Source of the DNA: JAPSGM01 sp036556985
Lineage (GTDB): Bacteria; Chloroflexota; Limnocylindria; QHBO01
DNA: 60,886 nucleotides
Direction of reading: 5' to 3'
Assembly (NCBI GenBank): GCA_036556985.1
Contig: DATBIK010000026.1
Location: 1-60,886, forward strand
Shown here: positions 36,607 through 45,285 of the stretch, in pieces
How the letters are laid out: every line of letters starts with the position of its first letter
Position numbering within the stretch: the stretch's first letter is position 1
Notes under the pieces: generated by a model
What the model was told of the DNA's origin: nothing
What the model saw: only the letters and a program-made list of their open reading frames with translations
Databases searched by the model: none
Translations under genes and position numbers: made by a program

Positions 36607-38340
36607 CTACGTCCCCTCCACCACCGGCGGGGGCGTGCCGGCGCCCACCCGTTCGTCCCATTGTTCCTCGTCGTCCTCCGATTCGTGGAGCTCGCGCCGG
36701 CGCTGCGCCGACGGGATCAGGCCCTCCGGGCGCCACAGCATCATCATCACCAGCACGGCGCCGTAGATGAGCAGCCGGTACTCGGCGAACTCGCGGAGCA
36801 GCTCGGGCAGGCCCACGAGGACGAAGGCACCCACGATGACGCCCGGGATGCTGCCCATGCCGCCGAGGATGATGAGGCTCAGCACCGTGATCGAGACGAG
36901 GATGTTCAGGTTGTGCGGGAAGATCGAGCCGAGCTTCACGGCGAGGAAGGCACCGGCGATGCACCCGAACACGGCGCCCAGCGAGAAGGCGAGCAGCTTG
37001 TAGTTCGTCACGTTGATGCCCGTCGCCGCCGCCACGTCCTCGTCCTCGCGCATGGCGTTCCAGGCACGGCCGACCCGCGAGTTGGCGAGGCTGAGCGCCA
37101 CGAACGTGCCCGCGATCGCGAACGCCAGGATCGGGTAGTACAGGTTCTGCGGCCGGAAGAACTCGATGTCGAGCAGCTGCGGCGGCGGGATCTGGAGGAT
37201 GCCCTGCGCGCCGCCGGTCCACGGCCGCAGCGCGTCGGACAGCAGCAGGATGCGCACGATCTCGCCGATCCCCAGGGTCACGATGGCGAGGTAGTCGCCG
37301 CGGAGCCGCAGGACGGGCGCGCCGATGATGAGGCCGGAGACCGCGGCGATGAGCATGACGATCGGGATGGCGACCCAGAAGGCCAGCTCGCTGCCGAGCG
37401 CCGACACCGGGGAGGTCAGGATCGCGGTGGCGTACGCGCCGATGGCGAAGAACGCGACGTAGCCCAGGTCCAGGAGGCCGGCGTAGCCCACCACGATGTT
37501 GAGGCCGAGGCCCATGAGGACGTACAGGCCCACCGTCCCGACCACCTCGGACAGGAACGAGCCGATGATCTGCGGCAGGAGCACGAGGATGACGAGGCCG
37601 GCGACCAGCGCGCCGATCTGCAGGCTCCGCCGCTGCCCGGCCGGCATGGCGTCCACGCGTTCGCGGACCGCATTGCCGCGGAACTCGGCCGCGAGGCGCA
37701 CGGCCAGCACCACGATGAAGGTGACGATCGCGCCCTGCAGCGTCAGGCCGCCGGCCTCGTACAGCCAGTGCGCAATGGCTGGGAGCTCGAGCTGGAGCAG
37801 CACCACGCGCAGGAATGGCTCCATCAGGCTGAGAAGCAGCACCGCGACGAGGGCGGCGACGAGGGGCCTCCGGAACCGATCCGGGACCAGCCGCAGGGCG
37901 GCCGCGCCGAGGCCGACGACCAGGCCGGCGCCGACGAGCAGTGCCGCGCCGGTCGGCAGGCCGGCTCCCAGGGTGAGGGCATCGGTCATGCGCGGCGTGG
38001 CGTTCACGAGCACCGCGTTCAGCGCCACCGCCTCGTTCACGAACAGGAACGCCGCGCTGATCAACCCGGCGACGCCGCCGGCGAGCAGGCCCGCGCCGAT
38101 GACATGCCCAGCGGGTGGTACGAAGCTCCAGGCCTTCGGCGGCTGCGTGCTGCGGTAGGCGAAGATCAGCACGCCCAATGCCGGCGCCAGCACACCGAGG
38201 GTCAGCACGCCGTTGATGATGTTCCGCGCCTCGAAGCGGTCGATCATGCCGATGAGCGCGAGGTAGATCACCACCACCGCACCGAGCGCGCCGAGGCCGA
38301 GCGCCCGTAGGTAGAAGCGTCCCAGGGTGGGTTCGTTCAT
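36607..38340 (-). CDS. livM: LivM permease with a large N-terminal membrane extension
   Basis: A 577-aa permease. Residues about 255-545 are the LivM core: GLYVLMGLGLNIVVGYAGLL, FFAIGAYATAIL, LRLRGDYLAIVTLGIGEIVRI, MREDEDVAAATGINVTNYKL and GGMGSIPGVIVGAF. The preceding 250 residues add about six helices (VVVIYLALIGMIDRF, GVLAPALGVLIFAY, GAGLLAGGVAGLISAAFLF and others) not found in the usual 320-350-aa protein. The acidic end (ESEDDEEQWDE) is cytoplasmic. It lies 10 bp after livH. Confidence 0.93.
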   Translation of the reverse strand: MNEPTLGRFYLRALGLGALGAVVVIYLALIGMIDRFEARNIINGVLTLGVLAPALGVLIFAYRSTQPPKAWSFVPPAGHVIGAGLLAGGVAGLISAAFLFVNEAVALNAVLVNATPRMTDALTLGAGLPTGAALLVGAGLVVGLGAAALRLVPDRFRRPLVAALVAVLLLSLMEPFLRVVLLQLELPAIAHWLYEAGGLTLQGAIVTFIVVLAVRLAAEFRGNAVRERVDAMPAGQRRSLQIGALVAGLVILVLLPQIIGSFLSEVVGTVGLYVLMGLGLNIVVGYAGLLDLGYVAFFAIGAYATAILTSPVSALGSELAFWVAIPIVMLIAAVSGLIIGAPVLRLRGDYLAIVTLGIGEIVRILLLSDALRPWTGGAQGILQIPPPQLLDIEFFRPQNLYYPILAFAIAGTFVALSLANSRVGRAWNAMREDEDVAAATGINVTNYKLLAFSLGAVFGCIAGAFLAVKLGSIFPHNLNILVSITVLSLIILGGMGSIPGVIVGAFVLVGLPELLREFAEYRLLIYGAVLVMMMLWRPEGLIPSAQRRRELHESEDDEEQWDERVGAGTPPPVVEGT

Positions 38341-38350
38341 TGCCGCGCCC

Positions 38351-39397
38351 TCATTCCTTGCGGCCCAGGATGCCGTACGGACGGAAGATCAGGACCAGCA
38401 CGAGCAGCGTGAAGGCGACCACGTCGCGCAGCTGGTTGGTGGACGGGACGCCGAACCCCGACAGGAACAGGAACGGACCCACGGACTCGAGCAGACCCAG
38501 GAACAGCCCTCCCAGCATGGCTCCCACGATGTTGCCGATGCCGCCCAGCACGGCCGCGGTGAAGGCCTTGATGCCGGCCAGGAAGCCCATGCTGAACGAC
38601 ACGACGTTGAAGAGGAAGACGTAGAGGATGCCCGCCGCGCCGGCCAGCAGGCCGCCGATGGCGAACGTCGTGGCGATGACCCGGTCGACGTTGATGCCCA
38701 TCATGGCCGCCACGTCCTTGTCCTCGCTCACGGCCCGCATCGCGCGACCGGTGCGTGTGCGCTGGACGAAGATGTAGAGCCCGATCATGAGCAGGACGGC
38801 CGCCACGATGACGACCGCCTGCGTCTTCTGGATGGGGATGCCGAAGATGTCCCAGGTGCCGACCAGGATGTCGATCCGCGGATAGGAGCGCACGCCCGAG
38901 CCGTAGATGCTCCGAACCGTGTACTGGAGGAAGAGTGACGCGCCGATGGCGGTGATCAGCGGGACCAGCCTCGGCGCGCGACGGAGGGGCCGGTAGGCGA
39001 TCCGCTCCAGGAGGACGGCCACGATCATGGAGGTCACCATCGAGACGAGGAGGATGACCGCCAGGCCGAAGAAGGGATTGGCATTGAGGATGCCGGCGTC
39101 GGCGAGCGCCGTGGCGGCGAAGAAGGCGGTGAAGGTGCCCGCCATGAAGACCTCGCCGTGGGCAAAGTTGATCATGAACAGGACGCCGTACACGAGCGTG
39201 TAACCGAGGGCGATGAGTGCGTAGATGGCGCCCTGCGCCAGGCCCACGATGACGAGGCTCCGCCAGCTGTCGAAGCCGAGCAGGCCCTGCGAGAGCGTGG
39301 CGAACGAGCCGGTGACGACGAAGACGACGACGCCGACGCGCAGCCCCCACAGGATGACGTCAACGAGTGATAGGCGCTCCGGGAGCCGCAGGCGCAT
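38351..39397 (-). CDS. livH: Branched-chain amino acid ABC transporter permease LivH
   Basis: A 348-aa permease with about eight helices: QGAIYALIALGYTLVYGVLF, NFAHGEVFMAGTF (the LivH helix-2 motif), RAPRLVPLITAIGASLFLQ, VSEDKDVAAMMGINVDRVIA and GGIGNIVGAMLGGLFLG. GGAGG precedes the ATG. Two tandem hairpins separate it from the upstream binding-protein gene, which should make the binding protein more abundant than the membrane part. Confidence 0.95.
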   Translation of the reverse strand: MRLRLPERLSLVDVILWGLRVGVVVFVVTGSFATLSQGLLGFDSWRSLVIVGLAQGAIYALIALGYTLVYGVLFMINFAHGEVFMAGTFTAFFAATALADAGILNANPFFGLAVILLVSMVTSMIVAVLLERIAYRPLRRAPRLVPLITAIGASLFLQYTVRSIYGSGVRSYPRIDILVGTWDIFGIPIQKTQAVVIVAAVLLMIGLYIFVQRTRTGRAMRAVSEDKDVAAMMGINVDRVIATTFAIGGLLAGAAGILYVFLFNVVSFSMGFLAGIKAFTAAVLGGIGNIVGAMLGGLFLGLLESVGPFLFLSGFGVPSTNQLRDVVAFTLLVLVLIFRPYGILGRKE

Positions 39398-39431
39398 CTC
39401 TCCTCCGACGGCTGGTATGCGCTTGGACGAT

Positions 39432-39501
39432 GTGCGGGTGAGCCGAGGTTCGGCTCACCCGCACCATTGGGTCATGCTCCGGTGCCGCAGTCCGGCACCG
39501 G
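39432..39501 (-). terminator. Two tandem hairpins between livK and livH
   Basis: GTGCGGGTGAGCCG/CGGCTCACCCGCAC (39432-39445, 39451-39464) is a perfect 14-bp stem with a 5-nt loop, and CCGGTGCCG/CGGCACCGG (39479-39487, 39493-39501) a perfect 9-bp stem. No T-tract follows either, so partial attenuation or 3'-end protection of the livK mRNA is likelier than full termination. Confidence 0.65.
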
Positions 39502-39511
39502 ATGCGTGTGG

Positions 39512-40789
39512 CTACTCCTCAGGCCAGATGCGCTCGTACGAGCCATCGCCGATGAGGCTGACCGAGATCTTCGGATCGGCGCAGTCGCCGGTCTCGTCGC
39601 AGGTCAGGGTCCCGGTGATGCCCTCGTAGTTCGACGTCCCGAAGAAGGCGTCGCGCAGGGCCGTGCGGGGGATGTACAGCGTGCCGTCATCACCCTCGAG
39701 CGCCACCGCGTCGATCGCGTCGAAGATCATGTTCGCTGCGTCGAAGGCGTGCGCATGGAAGACCGAGAGGGTCTGGTCGCAGTTGCACACCTCGTAGTAC
39801 GCCGGCAGGAAGGTGTCGGCGTAGACGCTTGACTCGAAGGCAAGGTCGGGGCCCGACGTGTAGACGCCGTCTCCGGCCTCTCCCGCGGTCTCGAGGAAGG
39901 TCTGGCTCTGCATGCCGTCGGCACCGGCCAGGTCGACACCCTCGAGGTCGGCGTTCTCACGCGCCTGCTGGGTCATGAGCGCGCCGCCCTGCGTGAAGAT
40001 CGGGTAGTAGATCAGCTCCGGATCGGTCGCCGCGATGGTCGTCAGCACGGTCCGGAAGTCGGTGTCCGTCGGGGCCACGGCCTCCTGGGTCGTGATCTCG
40101 CCGCACATCGCTTCGAACTCGTCCGCGAACACCTGCTGCAGCTGCTCCGAGTACGGGCTGCCGTCGTGCACGGTGGCTGCCCGGGTGACCCCGAGCTCCT
40201 CGCACGCGAAGGTGGCCATCGCCGCCCCCTGCACCTCGTCGTTGTGCGCGGTGCGGGCGTAGAACGGCTCGTGCGTGTCGGGGTGGGTGAGCGACGGCGC
40301 CGTGTTCGACGGCGAAACCATGAGCACGCCCGCCTCGCTCGTGATCTGCGCGGCCGGGACGCCGGCGCTCGAGCAGCTGGTGCCGATCACTGCCACGATG
40401 GTCGGGTCTGCCACGAGGGCGCGTGCCGCCGTGGTGCCGCCTTCCGCCGAGCACTGGTCATCCTGGTGATCCCAGGCGATGTTGTGGCCTCGGATGCCGC
40501 CGTCCTCGTTGCGCAGGTTGCCGGCGACCACGGCGCCGTACTGGCTGTCCTGTCCGAGGTCGGCGTCGGCGGTCGTGATGACGAGCGCCGTTCCGAGGGT
40601 GATGTCCGCCCCGGGCGCGATCTCGGCGCAGCCGAACTCGTCGGCGTCGCAGACCGCAGTCGGGTCCTCGCCCACGCTCTGGGCGGCACTGGCCGCGGTG
40701 CTGGGCTCCGTCCCGCCGTCGCCGGTACACGCGGCGAGGACGAGGGCGAGGATCGCAAAGAGTGCGGTCCACCGCAGATGCTTGACCAT
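39512..40789 (-). CDS. livK: Branched-chain amino acid-binding lipoprotein LivK
   Basis: A 425-aa periplasmic-binding protein type 1 lipoprotein: signal MVKHLRWTALFAILALVLAAC with lipobox LAAC, Thr/Ser-rich linker, then GADITLGTALVITT, GTSCSSAGVPAAQITSEAGV (ligand loop), SPSNTAPSLT, ATVHDGSPYSEQLQQVFADEF and AHAFDAANMIFDA. Extra Cys pairs (CDADEFGC; CTCDETGDC-like) are shared with the paralogue upstream. ATG after GGAGGAGC. It precedes livHMGF. Confidence 0.93.
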   Translation of the reverse strand: MVKHLRWTALFAILALVLAACTGDGGTEPSTAASAAQSVGEDPTAVCDADEFGCAEIAPGADITLGTALVITTADADLGQDSQYGAVVAGNLRNEDGGIRGHNIAWDHQDDQCSAEGGTTAARALVADPTIVAVIGTSCSSAGVPAAQITSEAGVLMVSPSNTAPSLTHPDTHEPFYARTAHNDEVQGAAMATFACEELGVTRAATVHDGSPYSEQLQQVFADEFEAMCGEITTQEAVAPTDTDFRTVLTTIAATDPELIYYPIFTQGGALMTQQARENADLEGVDLAGADGMQSQTFLETAGEAGDGVYTSGPDLAFESSVYADTFLPAYYEVCNCDQTLSVFHAHAFDAANMIFDAIDAVALEGDDGTLYIPRTALRDAFFGTSNYEGITGTLTCDETGDCADPKISVSLIGDGSYERIWPEE

Positions 40790-40849
40790 TCGCTGCTCCT
40801 CCAAATGCTCGGGACGGCGTTTCGGACGCGGCCCGGAAAAGTGGGGCGC

Positions 40850-40879
40850 ATCATAAGGGCGCCCCCATCGCCGGCGCAA
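40850..40879 (-). promoter_or_regulatory. livK promoter TTGCGC-N18-TATGAT
   Basis: TATGAT (40855-40850) with TTGCGC 18 nt upstream (40879-40874), about 60 nt ahead of the livK ATG. It would drive livKHMGF separately from the upstream paralogous binding protein. Confidence 0.45.
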
Positions 40880-40952
40880 GATGTTCGCCGGTATGCCGTC
40901 ATGTAGGGCCGATTCCTGGACGAGGTTCAGTTCAATGCCGGGGGGTCGCCCC

Positions 40953-42227
40953 TCAGGGCCAGACCGGCTCCAGCACGCCGTCATTCACCAGGGATATGGC
41001 GATCGTCGCGGCCCCGCAATCGCCGGACGGCCGGCAGGTGAAGGCGCCGGACAGCCCCTCGTAGCCATCGGCGGCCAGGACCATGTCGCGAAGGCCGGTG
41101 CGGGGGATGTACAGGGTGCCGGCCTCGTCGATGGCGACGGCCTCCACCGCGTCGAGCAGCAGGTTGGTTGCGTCGTACGCCTGGCCGTGGAACGCCCCGA
41201 TGGGCTCGTCCATGGCGGAGACGTTCCGGTACTCCTCCACGAAGACGGCGGTGTAGAAGTCGCCGGACGGGGTGAGCAGCGGCGCGGACACGTACGTTCC
41301 GTCGTTGAGGCTGGCCGCCGGCATCCCGTCCTCACCCACGCCGATGGTAGCCAGGATCGTATCCTCCAGCCCCGCCGTCCGTCGGGCACGGCGCGTTACC
41401 GTCGCGCGTTCCGCGTCGGCGATCGGGTAGTACAACAGCTCCGGCGGACCACCCTCGTTCGAGGTCGCGAGCCGCTCCAGCAGGTCCCCGGGCGTCGCCC
41501 CCTCGTCCAGCCAGGTGCGCTCGGTCAGCCGCCCGTCGCAGGCAGACGCGAACTCATCGGCGAACGCCTCTTCGAGGGCCTGCCCGTATGCGCTGCCGTC
41601 GTGCAGGGTCGCCGCCGTCTGCACGCCCAGCTCGTCGCAGGCGAATTCCGCCATGGCACGACCATGGGCCACGTCGTTCGGCGCGACGCGCGCGTAGAAG
41701 GGTCGCGAGGGCTCCTCGGCCGTGAGGTGGGGAGCCGTGTTCGACGGCGACAGGAGGAGGACGCCATGCTCGCCGAGGATGTCGGCCGCCGGCGGCGCGG
41801 CGGACGAACAGCTCGTGCCGATCACGGCGGCCAAGGCGTCGAGCTCGACGAGCAGGCTCGCGGCAGCGGTGCCGCCCTCGGAGCTGCACCGATCGTCGTG
41901 GTTCACGAGCTCCACCTCGTGCCCGGCCACGGGTCCGCGCAGGTTGAGCGCGACCTGGGCGCCGAACTGGCTGTCGAGGCCGAGCGAGGCGTTCGGGCCG
42001 GTCAGGGTCAGCGCCGTGCCAATCAGGATCGGGTCCCCCGCCGCGACCTCCACGCAGCCGAACGGGTCGGAGGCGCAGGCCTCGGCCGCCGGGCCCGTCG
42101 TCGTGTCGGGCGTCTGCGACGCACCGCTGCTTGGGGCAGGCGGCGGCGTGACGGTCAACGTGCAGCCGACGAGGAGGAGGCCGAGCGCCGCGACCGGCAC
42201 CCGGGAGATCGGCGGCCCAGCGAACAT
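40953..42227 (-). CDS. Second branched-chain-type amino acid-binding lipoprotein
   Basis: A 424-aa paralogue of the LivK next door, sharing GTSCSSAAPPAADILGEHGV, LSPSNTAPHLT, ATLHDGSAYGQALEEAFADEF, AFHGQAYDATNLLLDAVEAV and LYIPRTGLRDMV. Signal MFAGPPISRVPVAALGLLLVGC with lipobox LVGC. A start four codons earlier (42239) is possible, but a TATGAT box overlaps that ATG and stands 7 nt before the one chosen, so the mRNA is probably leaderless. Different ligand range from LivK is likely. Confidence 0.9.
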   Translation of the reverse strand: MFAGPPISRVPVAALGLLLVGCTLTVTPPPAPSSGASQTPDTTTGPAAEACASDPFGCVEVAAGDPILIGTALTLTGPNASLGLDSQFGAQVALNLRGPVAGHEVELVNHDDRCSSEGGTAAASLLVELDALAAVIGTSCSSAAPPAADILGEHGVLLLSPSNTAPHLTAEEPSRPFYARVAPNDVAHGRAMAEFACDELGVQTAATLHDGSAYGQALEEAFADEFASACDGRLTERTWLDEGATPGDLLERLATSNEGGPPELLYYPIADAERATVTRRARRTAGLEDTILATIGVGEDGMPAASLNDGTYVSAPLLTPSGDFYTAVFVEEYRNVSAMDEPIGAFHGQAYDATNLLLDAVEAVAIDEAGTLYIPRTGLRDMVLAADGYEGLSGAFTCRPSGDCGAATIAISLVNDGVLEPVWP

Positions 42228-42234
42228 TCCCCGG

Positions 42235-42240
42235 ATCATA
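42235..42240 (-). promoter_or_regulatory. -10 box TATGAT, leaderless promoter of the second binding protein
   Basis: TATGAT on the minus strand 7 nt before the ATG at 42227. Confidence 0.45.
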
Positions 42241-42343
42241 GGCGGGCCCGGTGAGCGCCCTCAAGGCGAAGGTACCCGCCCATCCGTGGTAGACTCTTCC
42301 GGGTACGTCCGCAGCCTCGCTGCGATTCGCCCGAGAGGCCCCC

Positions 42344-42787
42344 GTGGAATATCACGTCCGCAGCGCTCGCCTCACCGATGTCGACTCCGCGCTCCGCCTC
42401 GTGCTGCGCGCACCGTTCGATCCCGGCGAGCAGCGCGACGGAGCCGATCGCCTGCGGAGCCTGCTCTTCCTTCCGGCCGCGACCGTCGTCGTTGCCGAGG
42501 CGGAACGGCGGCTCGTCGGGGCCGGGGTCCTCTCGATCCGGCCGTCCGTCCGTCCCGGCCCGTTCGTGGGCGTGATCGACGCGCTGGGAATGGCGGAGGA
42601 GGCGGCGGACGACTCGAGCCGGCAGGACATCGGGCACTCGATCATCGAGCACCTGGTGGCATCGGCTCGCAACAAAGGCTGTGCGCACGTGGAGGTCACC
42701 GATCCCCTCGCGAGCGCCGAGCCCGACCTCCTTGCAGGGGCCGGGTTCGAGCGACAAGGGGTGCTCCTGAGCCGCGCCATCGGTTAG
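42344..42787 (+). CDS. GNAT-fold acetyltransferase-like protein
   Basis: A 147-aa protein: MEYHVRSARLTDVDSALRLV (GNAT strand 1/helix 1), LPAATVVVAEAERRLVGAGV, a central region SSRQDIGHSIIEHLVASARN in the place of the acetyl-CoA-binding motif A, and CAHVEVTDPLASAEPDLLAGAGFERQGVLL with the GNAT GFxxxG-like end. The pyrophosphate loop (R/QxxGxG/A) is weak (RQDIGHS). Predicted N-acetyltransferase; substrate unknown. GTG start; a TAGACT box lies at 42290-42295. Confidence 0.72.
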   Translation: MEYHVRSARLTDVDSALRLVLRAPFDPGEQRDGADRLRSLLFLPAATVVVAEAERRLVGAGVLSIRPSVRPGPFVGVIDALGMAEEAADDSSRQDIGHSIIEHLVASARNKGCAHVEVTDPLASAEPDLLAGAGFERQGVLLSRAIG

Positions 42788-42874
42788 GCATCTGCCAAGC
42801 CGAACGCCGCGCCGGAGCCGGGACGCCACGACGCCAGCCGTCCATCACACACGACAACAGGAGATCAGCTCAGC

Positions 42875-44341
42875 GTGAGCAAGAACGTGGCCCTCTTCGT
42901 AGATGTGGCCAACCTCTACTACTCCGCTCGCGGACAGGACGTCGACGTCGACTACGTCGCCCTGCTCAAGTCCGCGACGAAGGGGCGCGACCTCATTCGC
43001 GCCTATGCCTACTCGGGTCTGGATCCCGAGAACGAGAATCAGCGGAAGTTCATCGACTTCCTCAACAAGAACGGCTACAAGGTCCTCACCAAGGACATCC
43101 GCAAGTTCGGTGACGGCCGGGTCAAGGCGAACCTCGACATCGAGCTCGTGGTCGACCTGTTCCGCCTGGCCGATCGCATGGACATCGCCGTCATCGTCTC
43201 GGGCGACGGCGACTTCGCCCCGGCCATCCGAGCACTCCAGGACAAGGGCGTGCGCTGCGAGGTGATCAGCTTCCGGCCGAACACCTCGTCGGACCTCATC
43301 GCCGTCGCCGACGAGTTCATCGACGTCATGAAGATCGCCGGCATCGGTCGCGGCTCGAAGGAGGCCAAGGCACAGCGCGGCATGAGCGCGCCGGAGATGC
43401 CCGCCAAGGAGGTCGTGCCCGAGTTCGGCTTCCGGGAGGCATCGCCCGGTGTGGCCGCCGCCGCCCTGGCGGCGCTGCGCGAGGGCAAGTCCGATGGTGA
43501 CGGCCGATCCGCCGGCCGCTCCTCCACGGGCCGTGGACGCGGTCGCGGCCGAGGCAAGGCAGCCGATGCAGCCGAGGCGGCGGCCGAGGCGCCGGAAGTC
43601 GAGACCATGACCGTCGAGGCCGACAGTCCCGGGGAGGACGGCGAGCAGCGGAAGCGTCGCCGTCGCCGCGGTGGTCGCGGGCGCGGCCGTCGTGGTCGCG
43701 GCCACGCCGAGGAGGCCGGCGCCGGGGGGACTCCCGCCGAGTCCGGCGAGATCGGCTGGGTGGAGCTGGACGACCTGTCGCAGCTCGCCGAGCTCGAGGG
43801 CGTGGACCTGGGCAGCGACGCCCTCGAGACCGAACGCGAGTACACCTTCGAAGAGGCCGACGCCGACACCCTCGCCGAGCTGGGCATCAGCGACGCGTCC
43901 GCGGTCGAGGCGCCCGCGGAGGACGAGGCGGAGAAGAAGCCGGCACGCCGGCGCTCGACCCGCACGGCAGCGCCGAAGGCCGATGCCGAGGCGCCCGCGG
44001 AGGCCGAGACGGAGAAGAAGCCGGCACGCCGCCGCTCGACCCGCAAGACGGCCGAGAGCGTGGAGGGCGGGACCGACGCCGCGCCGGCGGAGGAGAAGCC
44101 GAAGCGGACGACGCGGTCACGCGCGTCCAGCTCGGCCTCCGGTCCGCGGAAGTCATCGGCCAGGACCGCGGCGAACGCCGGCGAGACCGCGGAGGCGAAG
44201 AAGCCCGCCCGCCGTCGGCCGGCGAAGAAGCAGGAGGCGTCGTCCGCGGGCGAGGCTGCTGCCGCCGAGGGCTCCGGTGAGGAGACCGAGGGCATCTGGC
44301 AGCGCTTCCGCTCCGCACGGGGGCGCAGCCGCTCCTCGTAG
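42875..44341 (+). CDS. NYN-domain protein with long basic, RG- and KKPARRRSTR-repeat tail
   Basis: A 488-aa protein. Residues 1-150 are a NYN (LabA/DUF88) PIN-like RNase domain with the acidic sites NVALFVDVANLYY, LDIELVVDLFRLAD and VIVSGDGDFAPAIRAL, and GVRCEVISF. The rest (about 335 residues) is low-complexity: GRGRGRGRG, RRRRGGRGRGRRGRGH, an acidic block, then repeats of EKKPARRRSTR and AKKPARRRPAKK. Such RG/Arg-Lys tails bind RNA. Probably an RNA-processing or quality-control factor. GTG start with AGGAG 11 nt upstream; followed by a perfect terminator. Confidence 0.9.
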   Translation: MSKNVALFVDVANLYYSARGQDVDVDYVALLKSATKGRDLIRAYAYSGLDPENENQRKFIDFLNKNGYKVLTKDIRKFGDGRVKANLDIELVVDLFRLADRMDIAVIVSGDGDFAPAIRALQDKGVRCEVISFRPNTSSDLIAVADEFIDVMKIAGIGRGSKEAKAQRGMSAPEMPAKEVVPEFGFREASPGVAAAALAALREGKSDGDGRSAGRSSTGRGRGRGRGKAADAAEAAAEAPEVETMTVEADSPGEDGEQRKRRRRRGGRGRGRRGRGHAEEAGAGGTPAESGEIGWVELDDLSQLAELEGVDLGSDALETEREYTFEEADADTLAELGISDASAVEAPAEDEAEKKPARRRSTRTAAPKADAEAPAEAETEKKPARRRSTRKTAESVEGGTDAAPAEEKPKRTTRSRASSSASGPRKSSARTAANAGETAEAKKPARRRPAKKQEASSAGEAAAAEGSGEETEGIWQRFRSARGRSRSS

Positions 44342-44363
44342 CCGTCGGCTCGCCGACATGCAG

Positions 44364-44390
44364 AAGGCCGGTCCCGCTGGGACCGGCCTT
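44364..44390. terminator. Perfect 12-bp terminator between NYN and YtxH genes
   Basis: AAGGCCGGTCCC, loop GCT, GGGACCGGCCTT. The A's and T's flanking the stem make it usable in both directions for the convergent genes on either side. A smaller hairpin GTCGGC/GCCGAC (44343-44356) precedes it. Confidence 0.88.
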
Positions 44391-44413
44391 CGTATGTACG
44401 CGGGGCGGATCGG

Positions 44414-45082
44414 CTAAGCCTTCTCGTCCCCCTCGGTGGCGGCATCGATCGTCTCCGGGGCGGGAACCTCGCCCTCTGCCGGCTCCGCCTCCTCCGCCGG
44501 GCTGCCGTTCGTGCCTTCGCGCTGGAAGAGCGGTACCCAGTCGCCCGCCTCGTCGCGGGCGCGCGTGGCGGCATCCCGCGCCTTGTCGGCGATCTCGTCA
44601 CGCATTTCGCGCCCCGGCTTGGGGGTGGTCAGCATCGCGACGATGGCGCCGGCCGCCGCCCCGACGAGCAGCCCGAGGAAGAACGCCAGCCAGTGGCGCC
44701 GCTCGCGCTGCTTGCGGATGCCGAGCCGCGCAGCCGCGTCCTCGGCGAGCTGCTGGCCTGCGGGAATTGCGGCACCGGCCGCGCTCATCGCCACCGTCCG
44801 CCGCTTCCACAGGTCGCGAAGCGCCGGGCTCAGCTCCTTCGTCCAGGTGCGCCGGGACCACTTCATCGCGTCCTTGCCGGCGCGGCGGGCAGCCTTCTCG
44901 GCATCCCTGCGCTGCGGCTCGGAGTCGTGCCAGGCATCGCTGGCGCGCGCCGAAACGGTCTCGGTCGCCTCCGCCACCGCGGCGGCGAGCTCGCGACCGC
45001 GCCGCGCGATCTGGTCGGTCACGTCTGCCTCGAGCATCCTCTCGACGACGGATCGGACCCGCGTGGAGACCTCATCGGCCAT
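44414..45082 (-). CDS. YtxH-like general stress membrane protein
   Basis: A 222-aa protein. Residues 1-105 are charged helices (RVRSVVERMLEADVTDQIAR, AVAEATETVSARASDAWHD), then a helix with the YtxH signature (WLAFFLGLLVGAAAGAIVAM, LTTPKPGREMRDEIADKA), and an acidic end. YtxH proteins are small stress-induced membrane proteins of unclear function. ATG has GAGGAGGA 4 nt upstream; a longer in-frame extension is not protein-like. Convergent with the NYN gene; divergent from holB. Confidence 0.82.
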   Translation of the reverse strand: MADEVSTRVRSVVERMLEADVTDQIARRGRELAAAVAEATETVSARASDAWHDSEPQRRDAEKAARRAGKDAMKWSRRTWTKELSPALRDLWKRRTVAMSAAGAAIPAGQQLAEDAAARLGIRKQRERRHWLAFFLGLLVGAAAGAIVAMLTTPKPGREMRDEIADKARDAATRARDEAGDWVPLFQREGTNGSPAEEAEPAEGEVPAPETIDAATEGDEKA

Positions 45083-45273
45083 GTCGTCCTCCTCGTTCAC
45101 TCGGGCAGGGGTCGGTGCAGAAAGTATGCCACTCGAAGGCGGTGCCCGCCCGGCGCGTCCCAACGGGCGGAGCCGGTTGCCGGCCGGCCGCCAGCGCAGC
45201 GTGCCCGGCACCCGGCGGGCACCGTCCACAGCATGGCGCCTGGGCATCATCGGCCGCTTACCGGCGGCTTACC

Positions 45274-45279
45274 TATACT
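45274..45279 (+). promoter_or_regulatory. -10 box TATACT, leaderless holB promoter
   Basis: TATACT ends 6 nt before the GTG of holB (45286), which has no Shine-Dalgarno. This spacing, as in leaderless actinobacterial and Deinococcus genes, places the first transcribed base at or beside the GTG. Confidence 0.55.
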
Positions 45280-45285
45280 CAGCCG

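Noticed and set aside
40790..40952. Riboswitch or amino-acid-sensing leader before livK
   Set aside because: Only a promoter-like sequence could be pointed out; no known aptamer pattern recognised in about 160 bp.
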